Assembly (NCBI RefSeq): GCF_023336895.1
Contig: NZ_JAMBLT010000002.1
Span: 124,001 to 188,000 of the forward strand
Direction: 5' to 3'
Length of the DNA: 64,000 nt
From: Parasutterella secunda
GTDB taxonomy: Bacteria > Pseudomonadota > Gammaproteobacteria > Burkholderiales > Burkholderiaceae_F
Below are positions 45,397 through 55,349 of this stretch, one piece after another. Made by a program: the position numbers and the translations under genes. The stretch's first letter is position 1; each line of letters begins with the position of its first letter. The notes below the pieces were generated by a model. That model did no database searches. It had not been told where the DNA came from and was given only the letters and a program-made list of their open reading frames with translations.

Positions 45397-45948
45397 ATGA
45401 ATGAATTCGTAAAATCAGATTTATACCGATATACTGGCAAAACTGATATGTTATCTTTTCTTAAACTATACATTTCTAGTAGTGTTTTCAGGTGGCAGGT
45501 GGCGTTCAGACTAGTCAATAGTATGGGGATAGAAAAGTATTTGGGAATACTTCTTTGGAGATTCAACTTGTCTAAAGACACAATTCAGATCCCTCGTCGA
45601 ACAAAAGTAGGCTATGGTCTGTATATTGGACATGGAACATGCGGGGTTGTCTGTAATCCAACTGCTATTATTGGGTCTAATTGCAACTTGTCCCAATGGG
45701 TTACAATCGGTTCTAACGAAGAACACTCTGCCCAAATTGGTGATAACGTTTATATTGGGCCTGGAGTTTGTATTGTTGAAGACGTGAAAATTGGGAATAA
45801 CGTTACGATTGGTGCAGGTTCTGTTGTTACCAAAGATATCCCTTCAAATGCTACGGCTGCTGGAAATTACGCCAGGGTTCTGAACTATAGAAATCCAGGT
45901 CGGTATATAAAGAACCAGTGGAGGGGCAAAGATAAGGACAGGATATAA
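45397..45948 (+). CDS. Serine O-acetyltransferase-like hexapeptide acyltransferase
   Basis: This left-handed beta-helix acyltransferase of the CysE/WcaB kind probably acetylates a sugar. Hexapeptide repeats are seen from about residue 70 (GLYIGHGTCGVVCNPTAIIG, then IGDNVYIGPGV, IGNNVTIGAGSVV). The frame is open from TTG 45334; ATG 45397 is chosen because GAGGG lies eight bases upstream (ATG 45382 is the alternative), giving 183 residues. It lies between GT8 and GT32 genes. Confidence 0.87.
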   Translation: MNEFVKSDLYRYTGKTDMLSFLKLYISSSVFRWQVAFRLVNSMGIEKYLGILLWRFNLSKDTIQIPRRTKVGYGLYIGHGTCGVVCNPTAIIGSNCNLSQWVTIGSNEEHSAQIGDNVYIGPGVCIVEDVKIGNNVTIGAGSVVTKDIPSNATAAGNYARVLNYRNPGRYIKNQWRGKDKDRI

Positions 45949-45953
45949 TTTTT

Positions 45954-46754
45954 ATGAAAATTCATTATTGTTGGTTTGGTAATTCACCTAAAAATTCAAA
46001 GATTATTTCATGCATTCAAAGTTGGAAAAGGTTTCATCCTGAAGCTGAGATTATAGAATGGAATGAAAATAATTTAGATTTATCCATATGCAACTATGTC
46101 CAAGAAGCATATTCTAAGAAAAAGTATGCATTCGTTTCAGACTACTACCGATATTATGTATTGTATCATTTTGGTGGCATTTACTTGGATACGGATGTAG
46201 AGCTAATTAAATCCTTGAATGATTTACCTGAGGCGTTTGTGGGTTTTGAAACTGGAGGTCGATACGTTGCTAGTGGCCTGATTAGGGCTGCTCCTAAAAA
46301 CGACAAGATTTGTAAAGAGCTTCTTGAGTCTTTTCATAGCGATTCATTCATTTTACCTAGTGGGAATTTAAATTTAGAAACAGTTTGTTTAAGAGAAACT
46401 AGAATTTTATGCAAATATGGATTAGTTCCAAATAATAAATTTCAAATCATTTGTAATACTTATATTTATCCCTCTGATTTTTTTTGTCCATTCGACAACT
46501 CATCTAATGAATTGATTTTGACTTCAAATACATATTCCATCCACCATTATTTGGGCTCTTGGCTTGATGAATCTCAACGAGCAAAGATATTGCTCAATAG
46601 GGACAAAAAAAGAAAAGCTAAAGAACTTTCCAGAAAATTGCGCATTCCACTAATGCTATCTTCGTTTTATGTTTTTTTGAAACATGATGGCGTAACAACA
46701 ACTTTCAGAAGAGTTCTTGATTATCTAAGTAAAAAGTTTTACTCCAAATACTAA
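45954..46754 (+). CDS. Glycosyltransferase family 32 (DXD-containing capsular type)
   Basis: The 266-residue protein has the GT32 start IHYCWFGNSPKNSK, WNENNLD, the helix AFVSDYYRYYVLYHFGGIYLD and the DxD in YLDTDVEL (about residue 80). The VSDYYRYYVLYHFGGIY block is diagnostic. It is expected to add mannose or galactose to the growing repeat. It begins five bases after the acetyltransferase gene and overlaps the convergent flippase gene by four bases at the 3' end. Confidence 0.9.
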   Translation: MKIHYCWFGNSPKNSKIISCIQSWKRFHPEAEIIEWNENNLDLSICNYVQEAYSKKKYAFVSDYYRYYVLYHFGGIYLDTDVELIKSLNDLPEAFVGFETGGRYVASGLIRAAPKNDKICKELLESFHSDSFILPSGNLNLETVCLRETRILCKYGLVPNNKFQIICNTYIYPSDFFCPFDNSSNELILTSNTYSIHHYLGSWLDESQRAKILLNRDKKRKAKELSRKLRIPLMLSSFYVFLKHDGVTTTFRRVLDYLSKKFYSKY

Positions 46755-48292
46755 CGCTTTCTGAGAATTTGTTTAACCCTTAGTATCAGTAATTTAAAGG
46801 AGTCATCAAACAAAAGGAACAAAACTCCTGTAAGAATCCAATTTGTAACTACAGTAAGAAAAGCAACAACTACCCAATCTATAAAGCTAGTAATGTTGAA
46901 TAATATGACTTTATCAACAAAAAAAGTTGTTAAGATACTAGCGATCGTTAGTAACACTATCTTTTTCAAATAACTCTCAAAATATTCACGCGCACTTTTC
47001 TTAAAACCTGACATATATAAGAAATATCCCTTCCAACCAACTACTACTACTATCTGGCTAAGGAGAACGCCCAGAAAAACTCCAGATAGTCCCCAGTAGT
47101 AACCCAACAGGATTGAAAGAGTTAAATTTAGAGCCGACTCAATGATAGGAGCCCATACATCTCTATACAAACCCATTGCTCCCAAGAAAACATCACATGT
47201 TCGGCTCATTTGGATAAAGCAAGTCATTGTTAATAAGAGCAATGGGACTGGCGGCATAACATACTCTTTTCCAATCCAAAGTGTTATAAAAGAATCTGAT
47301 AAATACCAAATCCCATGAGTAATAACTCCCGCTACACACAATTTAAACGTATACAATTCCCAAAAAACTTTCTTTATGGTACTACAATCGGATTTGGAAA
47401 CTAAATTTCCAACCCCAGCATAAAAACCTCGAGCTAAAGCATCAACAAATAGTAGACAAGCACTCATAACAAATAGATAATTCCCATAAATTGCGACTAC
47501 TGTTAATGAATAAAAAAAATAAATAACCAATGGCGTTGTTTGATTTAGAACAAATCCACCTAATTTATGAAAAAATAGCTGCTTCGTTTTGTTCAAAATA
47601 AAGGGATATTGGCAATTTAAACTTCTACCCTCATTTATACGTGAGGTTAGCCAAGGATACTCGTTTTTAATGCAACGATTTAGGTTAATAGAAGTTAATA
47701 TAGAAGCAAAAACCTCTAAAACCATCCACCACAAATATCCATCAGGAAGTTGCCATATAGCCCACATCTGAATAAAAACTTTTATAACTTTTACTCTCTG
47801 AGTTTCAATAGTAATCTTGTACTCTTTCTGATCTGCCGACAAAACAATCATCTTGTAATTGACAAAATAGCCTAATATCGCGCTAAATAAAAAGGCTATA
47901 AACGTCCCATAGGCATAAATCAAAGGCACTTCCGTCTTATCAAAAATCCAAGGGAAAAATGCCATTAAAACGATCGAACCTGCAATAACAAACAATCCAA
48001 CCCAGCGATAAAACCACCCTTGCAACGAAACAATATCAATAATTTCTTGCCTATTATTTTGACTTAAAGGTTTATATAGCGCGAAAGCCACTGCCGCACC
48101 GATACCTGATTCAGCGAGATTTAAAAACTGTAGGAGATTTTGGGCGGTCGTATTTAGCCCAAGTAATTCAGCTCCCAAATAATCCAAAAAAATCTTTCGG
48201 GAGAAAAATTGCAAAATCAGGTTAATGCAATAGAAAATCAATGCTATCTTTGCATTTTGTATAACTCTTGCGGTACGTGAAACAACAGCCAT
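46751..48292 (-). CDS. Wzx-type polysaccharide flippase
   Basis: This 513-residue inner-membrane protein of the MATE/MVF-related Wzx group flips undecaprenyl-linked repeat units to the periplasm. Start: TARVIQNAKIALIFYCINLILQFFSRKIFLDYLGAELLG, then LLQFLNLAESGIGAAVAFALY, typical of Wzx. About 12-14 hydrophobic segments are visible. It is first in a new minus-strand group only in position: the TupA-like gene lies 79 bases upstream on the same strand. No Wzy polymerase is evident in the window. Confidence 0.88.
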   Translation of the reverse strand: MAVVSRTARVIQNAKIALIFYCINLILQFFSRKIFLDYLGAELLGLNTTAQNLLQFLNLAESGIGAAVAFALYKPLSQNNRQEIIDIVSLQGWFYRWVGLFVIAGSIVLMAFFPWIFDKTEVPLIYAYGTFIAFLFSAILGYFVNYKMIVLSADQKEYKITIETQRVKVIKVFIQMWAIWQLPDGYLWWMVLEVFASILTSINLNRCIKNEYPWLTSRINEGRSLNCQYPFILNKTKQLFFHKLGGFVLNQTTPLVIYFFYSLTVVAIYGNYLFVMSACLLFVDALARGFYAGVGNLVSKSDCSTIKKVFWELYTFKLCVAGVITHGIWYLSDSFITLWIGKEYVMPPVPLLLLTMTCFIQMSRTCDVFLGAMGLYRDVWAPIIESALNLTLSILLGYYWGLSGVFLGVLLSQIVVVVGWKGYFLYMSGFKKSAREYFESYLKKIVLLTIASILTTFFVDKVILFNITSFIDWVVVAFLTVVTNWILTGVLFLLFDDSFKLLILRVKQILRKR

Positions 48293-48371
48293 ACCTATAT
48301 GCCATTCTTACTGTTTATTGACATCATAATTCGAGCTCTCATCGTGTAATAGCAAAAGACTATAAGTACAG

Positions 48372-49253
48372 TTATTTCAAAATTTCGAGTAAATGACCCA
48401 CTTTATAATCATATTCCGGAGGATTAAAAGGAATCATGCCCCCCCCCGGAGTAAATGTCATTTCGGCAAAATAATAACCTCGCGGTAAAACGAAAAAGTC
48501 TACTCTCACAAACTCGAAACCCTCGCACAACCTTTTTGCATCGGACAACATTCGATCATAAAGAGGTGGTAGTCTTATCGATTCCAAATCTTTGTAGTCA
48601 TCTCTCTTCATTGGCATTTTTGATCCATCTAAGTTAAAAAAGCCAATTTCTGCCTCTCTATCATGAATCAAGTCGATCGACACATACATAAATTTAGGCG
48701 AACCATTAAAACAGAAAAATTTGTAGTCTGTAATCTTGTCTCCAAGAAATTCTTCACAAAGAATGAGATGTTTTTTTATCTGAGAATAATGCGGTTCAAC
48801 GTTATAACGTCCAAAGTCTTCTTCTAACCATTCTTCCAACTGTGTATAAATTTCTGCTCTATTAACTAGTTTTTTATTTCTTACCACAATGTTATAAGCA
48901 CACCCATGATTACACTTCAAAACAAAAGAATTTGGTAGTGCCTCCCAAGGAATATCTTCAGTTTTCTCCCAAACACCTAATAATGGTACCTCCCTATCTC
49001 GTAAAGATTTTTCATCTAGATATTCCTTCACTCTATACTTGTCGGCACACTGAATAACTAGAGGATTCTTCGGGAACTTGTAAATTTTAAGCCATTGGAT
49101 TTTTTCATTAAAAGTTTGGGGATTATTCAAATCCACCCCCCTCCCCAAAATGACTTTTGAATATACTTTTGACAAAAACCAATCAGGAAAAACATAAGAA
49201 GCCACAACCTGCAGCTTTCGCCTAATCATATAGAGCAAACTATCACGTCGCAT
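48372..49253 (-). CDS. TupA-like ATP-grasp protein of the polysaccharide locus
   Basis: The 293-residue protein matches the TupA-like ATP-grasp family of teichuronopeptide and capsule loci (ILGRGVDLNNPQTFNEKIQWLK, LPNSFVLKCNHG, DYKFFCFNG, FVRVDFFVLPRGYYFAEMTFTPGGG). ATP-grasp enzymes make amide bonds, so it may attach an amino acid to a uronic acid, in line with ugd next door. I start it at ATG 49253, with AAGGA eight bases upstream; the frame itself is open to 49298, overlapping the GT2 gene. The family function is not well established. Confidence 0.85.
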   Translation of the reverse strand: MRRDSLLYMIRRKLQVVASYVFPDWFLSKVYSKVILGRGVDLNNPQTFNEKIQWLKIYKFPKNPLVIQCADKYRVKEYLDEKSLRDREVPLLGVWEKTEDIPWEALPNSFVLKCNHGCAYNIVVRNKKLVNRAEIYTQLEEWLEEDFGRYNVEPHYSQIKKHLILCEEFLGDKITDYKFFCFNGSPKFMYVSIDLIHDREAEIGFFNLDGSKMPMKRDDYKDLESIRLPPLYDRMLSDAKRLCEGFEFVRVDFFVLPRGYYFAEMTFTPGGGMIPFNPPEYDYKVGHLLEILK

Positions 49254-49264
49254 CACGATCATCC

Positions 49265-50017
49265 TTATTTTATTTTTAAAATTTTGATTAAACACCAATA
49301 AGCTATATGAAAAATACTTCTAAATACACTTAATTTTTCAATATCCCTATATAAAATCCAATGATATCGAATCAATGGTATTTTATTGGAAGATATAGAA
49401 CCTGCTCTAACACGGTACTGCATAAGAATATTAGGCAAGCCATAAACAAAAGGCTCACGGTGTAATATACGCAACCACAATGCATAGTCATTGCGGCGCT
49501 TTATGTTAGGCCCTCTACATTTTCCTAACTTTTCTGTGTCATAGATGACCGTTGAATTTCCGATAGGACAATCTAGAAGGACTCTATCGTAATCAGCTCT
49601 AGGAACGCTACGAATTATTTTTCTCAATGGTTCACCCTTTTCATTCACTTTTTCATATGAAGTGCAAGTGAAAGCGTAACCATTCTCCTGCATGAAACTG
49701 ATTTGTTTCTTTAACTTTTCCGGATACCAAAGATCATCTGAATCCAAAAAGGCTATATATTTTCCGCGTGCCTCATCTGTTGCTTTAGTGCGGGCAGCAA
49801 CCACACCCGATCTCTTTTCCAGTAAAAAATATCGAATGCGCGAATCCTTTTTCATATACTGTGCAACGATATCTCTAGTATTATCAGACGAACAGTCATC
49901 AACAACAATAAGTTCCCAGTACGGATAAGATTGCTTTAAAACAGACTCAATAGTTTCTCCAATATATAGGGCACAGTTGTATGCTGGCATCACAATAGAA
50001 ACAAGTTCCGGCCTCAT
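49265..50017 (-). CDS. Glycosyltransferase family 2
   Basis: This 250-residue GT-A transferase has SIVMPAYNCALYIGETIESVL (residues about 7-27), VVDDCSSDNT (about 37-46) and the DxD-type LDSDDLW (about 92-98). It follows ugd copy 2 by eight bases and precedes the TupA-like gene, all on the minus strand. It shares the ugd-GT2 order with 12416-14549, but the two GT2 proteins are otherwise dissimilar beyond the core. Confidence 0.9.
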   Translation of the reverse strand: MRPELVSIVMPAYNCALYIGETIESVLKQSYPYWELIVVDDCSSDNTRDIVAQYMKKDSRIRYFLLEKRSGVVAARTKATDEARGKYIAFLDSDDLWYPEKLKKQISFMQENGYAFTCTSYEKVNEKGEPLRKIIRSVPRADYDRVLLDCPIGNSTVIYDTEKLGKCRGPNIKRRNDYALWLRILHREPFVYGLPNILMQYRVRAGSISSNKIPLIRYHWILYRDIEKLSVFRSIFHIAYWCLIKILKIK

Positions 50018-50025
50018 AACATATC

Positions 50026-51192
50026 CTAATTGTTCCTAAAAAGGTCTCGCGAAAAAACCTTTGTCTCGACATCCTTAAGATCTTGGGAATAACGATTAGT
50101 AATAATCACATCACTAATTTCTTTGAATTTTGCAAGATCATCTTCAAATTGCAGAAAACTTAATGAGTTGTTCTGACTGTAAGCGGGATCGTAAACAATA
50201 ACCTGGATTCCTTTTGATTTAATTTCATTAATGATGTCAAAAATCGCAGAAGCCCTGCAATTGTCAGATCCGGTTTTCATAGCAAGCTTATAAACACCAA
50301 CCACCTTTGGTGACTTTGCTAATACTTGGGACGCTACCAAATGTTTTCTCGTTTTGTTAGAGCGAACAATGGCGGAAATGAGTTCTTGAGGGACATCTTT
50401 ATAGTTAGCTAACAATTGTTTAGTGTCTTTGGGTAAACAGTACCCTCCGTACCCAAAAGACGGATTGCAATAATGACTTCCAATTCTGGGATCCAAGCCA
50501 ATGCCTTCAATTATTTCTTGACTATTCAAACCTTTTTTCCAGGCATAGCTGTCTAATTCATTAAAAAAAGCCACCCTCATTGCCAAATAAGTATTGGCAA
50601 ACAACTTAATCGCTTCCGCCTCGGTAGAGTTTGTGTAAAGCACTGGAGTGTCTTTTTTAATCGCTCCTTGAAGCATTAATTCTCCAAAATGCTTTGCCTT
50701 TTCTGATTTATCCCCGATAACAATCCTCGATGGATATAAATTATCGTAGAGCGCTTGTCCCTCCCTTAAGAACTCAGGGACAAAAATTACATTTTTAAAC
50801 CCTTTCAACCGTATTCCCTCGGTAAAGCCAACCGGAATTGTTGATTTGATAATGATTGTTGCAGAAGGATTCACTACACTAGCCTGTTGCAAAACACTTT
50901 CAACTGACAAAGTATTAAATCGATTGGTTTTATCATCGTAATCAGTAGGTGTCGCAATTAAGATAAATTCTGCACCTTTACAAGCTTCATCTAAATTAAG
51001 GGTTGCTCTTAAATTAAGAGGCTTATTTTTAAGATAATTTGAGATTAATGCATCAACAATTGGACTCTTCTTATTATTAATTAATTCAACTTTTTCTTTT
51101 ATAACATCAACTAGTACAACTTCATTATGTTGAGCCAAAAGAATGGCATTACTCAAGCCAACATAACCGATACCAACAACTGCAATTTTCAT
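50026..51192 (-). CDS. ugd: UDP-glucose 6-dehydrogenase (copy 2)
   Basis: This 388-residue protein of the same kind as 13383-14549 has GIGYVGLSNAILLAQHNEVVLVDV at the N-terminus, VPEFLREGQALYDNLYPSRIVIGD, and the catalytic Cys in FGYGGYCLPKDTKQL. It makes UDP-glucuronate for the polysaccharide. It is 17 bases downstream of yicC on the same strand and so may be read from the yicC transcript. Differences from copy 1 are scattered and conservative, and the copies have drifted at DNA level (for example different third bases through the catalytic motif), so the duplication is not brand new. Confidence 0.93.
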   Translation of the reverse strand: MKIAVVGIGYVGLSNAILLAQHNEVVLVDVIKEKVELINNKKSPIVDALISNYLKNKPLNLRATLNLDEACKGAEFILIATPTDYDDKTNRFNTLSVESVLQQASVVNPSATIIIKSTIPVGFTEGIRLKGFKNVIFVPEFLREGQALYDNLYPSRIVIGDKSEKAKHFGELMLQGAIKKDTPVLYTNSTEAEAIKLFANTYLAMRVAFFNELDSYAWKKGLNSQEIIEGIGLDPRIGSHYCNPSFGYGGYCLPKDTKQLLANYKDVPQELISAIVRSNKTRKHLVASQVLAKSPKVVGVYKLAMKTGSDNCRASAIFDIINEIKSKGIQVIVYDPAYSQNNSLSFLQFEDDLAKFKEISDVIITNRYSQDLKDVETKVFSRDLFRNN

Positions 51193-51209
51193 TTATATTC
51201 TCTTTTTAA

Positions 51210-52106
51210 TTATTCCAAGTTCTGAACCTGCTCACGCATTTTTTCAATATTGACTTTCAAAGTCAAAGACGTTTGAGTCATTTCGATAGCAGCCGCTTTA
51301 CTACCCAGCGTATTGGCTTCACGATTTAGCTCCTGCATCATGAAATCCAATCTTTTACCTACTTCACCTCCATGACTCAGTAAGCGTCTTACTTCCTTAA
51401 CATGCGTTAACAACCGCTTCATCTCTTCATCAACATCTAATTTAATAGCGTAGAGAATCACTTCCTGACGAATGCGGTCACTAACCTCTTCACGAGTCAA
51501 TGTTGAGCGATCAACCAACGTCTTAGATAAAGCATCTTCCAAACGTTCTTCAAGCTTCTTTTGGATGCTGGTAATAATCTCAGAAATCTTAGGTGCTAAT
51601 TCATTGACCGTCTCTTCTATTCGATCACAATAGCCATTTAAGACAACGGCCAACGCCTCACCTTCTCGTCTTCTCGCTTCCAAGAAAACTTCCAATGTCT
51701 TATTTAGTCCCTCTAAAACCTGAGTCTTTAACACATCAAAGTCAACGCTTTTAGGTTCTAGAATTCCCGGGAAACTCAAAATTTGAGAAACAGTCAAAGG
51801 TCGGACATCAGGTTGAATCGCCTCAACTTCTTTTTGTAGAGATAGAAGATTAGTCACTGCTGTTTGATTTAAAGTCTGCTCACAAACCGCTTCCCCAACC
51901 CACTGCATCCGGCATTCAATCTTGCCGCGAGCAACACTTTTCGCTAACAGGGTACGAACGTCACCTTCTAAAAAACGCAATTCTTCAGGTAAACGCATTG
52001 CAATTTCCTGATAGCGAGAATTAACGCTTTTCACATCAATGGCGAGCACCCCTAAAAGCGTTTCAATCTGAAAATGGGCAAAGCCCGTCATACTGTTAAC
52101 CGACAC
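51210..52106 (-). CDS. yicC: YicC-family endoribonuclease
   Basis: YicC proteins are endoribonucleases found near gmk or rpoZ in many bacteria; here they neighbour ugd instead. I start the gene at GTG 52106: AAGGA lies six bases upstream and the product begins MSVNSMTGFAHF, like the family's MIRSMTGFA, whereas the longer open frame to 52283 adds 59 residues unlike the family. The length is then 298 residues. Conserved parts: SVNSRYQEIAMRLPEELRFLE, ARGKIECRM, and the C-terminal GKRLDFMMQELNREANTLGSK block. Confidence 0.93.
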   Translation of the reverse strand: MSVNSMTGFAHFQIETLLGVLAIDVKSVNSRYQEIAMRLPEELRFLEGDVRTLLAKSVARGKIECRMQWVGEAVCEQTLNQTAVTNLLSLQKEVEAIQPDVRPLTVSQILSFPGILEPKSVDFDVLKTQVLEGLNKTLEVFLEARRREGEALAVVLNGYCDRIEETVNELAPKISEIITSIQKKLEERLEDALSKTLVDRSTLTREEVSDRIRQEVILYAIKLDVDEEMKRLLTHVKEVRRLLSHGGEVGKRLDFMMQELNREANTLGSKAAAIEMTQTSLTLKVNIEKMREQVQNLE

Positions 52107-52277
52107 TTGATTTCCTTTGTTTGATCCACAAGACGACAGTCTCCATTGTAAGGCAAAGCGGTTATAAAGGCTCTTTTTTCTACATTTACTCTTTAAATTT
52201 TTAAGTGAATCATTACAATTCTGCGCTCCCTTACGAAGCTCCCACGTAGTTTTTACACTTTTGCTTGTATTAGGAAA

Positions 52278-53354
52278 ATGCAAAATATCTACGCCTACAA
52301 CTTCATAACACTTTTAAACTGCGCCAAAATTAAAGCGCACCGCTACTCACTCATGGAGGATACCCATTTTTACGATGTCCCTTTTGAAGAATTAGAGGAA
52401 CTTAAAATAGAAGACGTCATCAAAAGAGTGGGGCTCTACCCTATTCCTTTCTTTTCTCTCAAAATCGCGCAGCGACCCACAAACCATAAGACATCCAAAT
52501 GGATTAAGAGTCTGTGGCAAAGTCTTCACTTTTCACACCAACTGCATGATGTGCATCGCACATTGACGGCAACGGCTAAGGTTCCTGTTGGTCAGTTTTT
52601 GCACGATCAACTAGTATTAACGCATACTCACTGGGATATTTTAAAAGCAAAGTCTAGATCTGACATTTCTATCTTTCATCGATACCCGAATGAAAAGAAA
52701 TTTATTAGAAATCAACAAATTACCCCTCCCCCGAGCTGGAATTTAAACACTCTTGAAGTGCCACTTGAAAAGCTTATTACTTCTAAACTTCCACATAAGA
52801 TTGTTGCGGAACTAACCGGAAAAACTCCTTATTTAATCAAAAATATCCGTGAACAATTTGTCCCCGAGGGTGAATTTATACCCAATACTTTTGTTCAGAA
52901 ACGAAGTCTTGAGCGAAACTGCATTCACCGGTTTACCCTTTTTTTAGCAGACCGTTTTTTTAATCTACAGCTACGTTTTGGGTTAAATCCCATCCATGCC
53001 TTCATCAAAGCAATCGATATTGTCGGCTGCGCCCCGACCTTTATCGCCAACAAGTCTGATGATTTTCACTTAGGCGTCAATCTTTTTTATTGGCTCAGTC
53101 TTAAAGGCCAACTCCCTGCCCCACAATTCACCCACCCTGTCAAAGAGAATCACTTCCCTGATAGCTTTTTGGATTATTTTGGAAATGGAACCCAAGCTCC
53201 CTTACCCACCATCCGACAAATGGGGATATTTCCAGTTAGTCCCATGTTAGATGATGAACATCGACGAATGCTCGAAGCCATTAACAATGGGATTACAAAC
53301 CGTACGTGCTTAAAGACTGTCGTGTACAACTACTTTCATGGAGTGTACGCATAA
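52278..53354 (+). CDS. Unknown ICE-linked protein, possibly regulatory
   Basis: The 358-residue protein precedes a TraI_2-like gene and overlaps its start (TAATG), so they are in one operon. It is mostly soluble. A stretch near residue 180-200 (KLPHKIVAELTGKTPYLIKNIRE) looks like a helix-turn-helix, and the following 100 residues with LERNCIHRFTLFLADRFF are faintly like FlhC/SetC-type activators of SXT-like elements. This is a weak impression, not an identification. Start 52278 is preceded by AGGA at an unusually short distance; ATG 52353 is an alternative. Confidence 0.5.
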   Translation: MQNIYAYNFITLLNCAKIKAHRYSLMEDTHFYDVPFEELEELKIEDVIKRVGLYPIPFFSLKIAQRPTNHKTSKWIKSLWQSLHFSHQLHDVHRTLTATAKVPVGQFLHDQLVLTHTHWDILKAKSRSDISIFHRYPNEKKFIRNQQITPPPSWNLNTLEVPLEKLITSKLPHKIVAELTGKTPYLIKNIREQFVPEGEFIPNTFVQKRSLERNCIHRFTLFLADRFFNLQLRFGLNPIHAFIKAIDIVGCAPTFIANKSDDFHLGVNLFYWLSLKGQLPAPQFTHPVKENHFPDSFLDYFGNGTQAPLPTIRQMGIFPVSPMLDDEHRRMLEAINNGITNRTCLKTVVYNYFHGVYA

Positions 53355-53725
53355 TGTCTTTTCTCTTTTTTAATAAGCGTCACCCTAAAAACAAAAAGGG
53401 GAAACACCTCCTCCCATTTTTGCAACCCATTGAAATAAATGAATTTTTAACCAAACACGATACTCTGATCAAAAGACTCAAATTAGCTTATTCGGACACC
53501 GGGAGTTGGGACTCAAAAATTTTACCTTGCATTCGCCAATTAGCTCTTTTGTGCGGACACTTACCTTATAGCGCCAACGGTGTTTTTAGCGGTCAAGATG
53601 GGCTATTCAAAGGAAGTATTCAAGCAGCTACCTACGCTGTGGAAATTATGGAAAGCACGGTACAGCTTGAAAAGAACATCATGGCGCAGCACCTTTTGCA
53701 AGGACGATTAAAGGCCGCCGCACTT

Positions 53726-55349
53726 TGACTTGTCCTGAAAAAAGTTGACACCTTTTGATTAGAAAAGGAGTGCCAAATGACATATTTCAGAGACTCGACA
53801 GATCCGGCCTATCGAGAGTATTGTGCAAAAATTGTTGGTCTTCAAAATCGATTTTCTCAGCATGACCGTGATCGAATTGTGAGAGAATTCCTCTCTGAAG
53901 GGCTCAACGCCAAAGAAGTTGCCCATCACTATGGTCTCAGTGGTGCGCAAGTTTTGTATCAATGGGTTGGGCGCTACATCGAGGAGACTCAAATCATGCG
54001 TAAAACGAAAGAGCTTACGGATGAAGAGTTCAAGGCGATGACTCCCCAAGAGCAGCTCCAAGAGCTTAAACGCTTGAAAAAAGCTCTTGAGCTGGAAAAG
54101 ATTCGCAGCGAGGCCTACAACCATATGATTGAGTTGGCCGAGCAACAATTCAACATCCCGATCCGAAAAAAATCTGGCACCAAACAGTAAGCTGGCTGCA
54201 TAGCGTTTATCCCCATTTTGGTCTGGGTAAATGCTGTGCGCTGTTTGGTTATAGCCGACAGTCTTATTACAAGCACGTTGAGGAAAACGGCTTTGCAGGA
54301 CAGGCTCTTAACGAGTTGATTGTTCAGTCTGTCCGCACATACAGGCAACAGATGCCTCGCATTGGTTCACGTAAGCTTTACATTCTCGTTAAACGTGAAT
54401 TCGGTTCTCAACAGGGATTTCCTGGCAGAGATAAGTTCCTTGACCTGCTCTCAGGTCAAGGATTACTGCTGAGAATTAAACGCCGCAAGCATTACAAAAC
54501 CACCGACTCCAATCATCCCTTTAAGCGTTATCCCAATCTTATCCGTGATAAGGTTTTCGGAGCTCCCAATCAGGCATGGGCTAGTGACATAACCTATGTA
54601 GAGACAGCCGATGGTGTTTGCTACCTTTCGTTAATAACAGATCTTTATTCCAGGAAAATTGTTGGTTGGGCTCTAGGAGAAACACTACAAACTGTTCATT
54701 GCCAAAGAGCCTTAGAAATGGCCCTGGAAACACTACGATATCCGGAAGACTCAAAAGGCTTGATTCATCACTCGGATCGCGGGTGTCAGTACTGTAGTTA
54801 CAGTTACGTCGACAGGTTAAAGTCACGAGGGATACAAATTTCGATGACTGAAAGTGGCGATCCTTTGGAAAACGCGGTCGCTGAGAGAGTTAACGGGATC
54901 ATCAAAAGTGAATGGCTTTACGGGGTGGAAATCAAAGATTATGCCGACTGCTATGAGCGAGTATCACAGGCGATTGAGACATACAACAACCTCCGACCTC
55001 ATATGAGTTTGGATTATCAAACCCCGACGGAGGTGCATGATTTTGGAGCTGTCCCTGTACGCCATTGGAAAACGTACAGTGAAAGAAAACAGGCAAACCA
55101 AGAACAAACGTTATAAAGGGCTCCCGCCACGTTTGATAGGCCGACGGCCTATCAAGCCATGTTTGGGCCAACAATAAGGAGGAGATTTAAAAAGGATTAA
55201 AATAAAAAGACACCATGGGAAATATCTCCAAGGTGTCAACATGTTCAGGTTTTAGTTTTTTAGCTGTAAAGAAAATTAGGCAAGAATCAAAAACCTGTCA
55301 ACCAAGTCAGTCATAGTTTTAAAAACTGTCAACCAATTTCAGGCAAGGT
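53726..55349 (+). mobile_element. IS3-family insertion sequence (intact coding part)
   Basis: The 5-6 base target duplication CACTT(T) is at 53721-53726 and 55350-55355. The left end reads TGACTTGTCCTGAAAAAAG, then TTGACA; the right end inverted reads ACCTTGCCTGAAATTGGTTGACA, an imperfect terminal repeat. At 1624 bases it is long for IS3, because the 3' part carries extra copies of the end motif: GTGTCAAC near 55229, CTGTCAACC near 55291 and again near 55326. Excising the element restores the relaxase frame. Confidence 0.8.
53777..55116 (+). CDS. IS3-family transposase OrfA-OrfB, -1 frameshift product
   Basis: OrfA (53777-54190, 137 residues) has an N-terminal helix-turn-helix (LNAKEVAHHYGLSGAQVLYQW) and a leucine-zipper-like helix (LQELKRLKKALELEKI). 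AGGAG is six bases upstream. A run of seven A at 54166-54172 (A AAA AAA then TCT) allows a -1 slip into OrfB, which then reads KKIWHQTVSWLHSVYPHFG and goes on to 55116. OrfB carries the DDE core: WASDITYVET, HHSDRGCQY, NAVAERVNGIIKSEW. No damage is visible, so it may be active. Confidence 0.88.
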
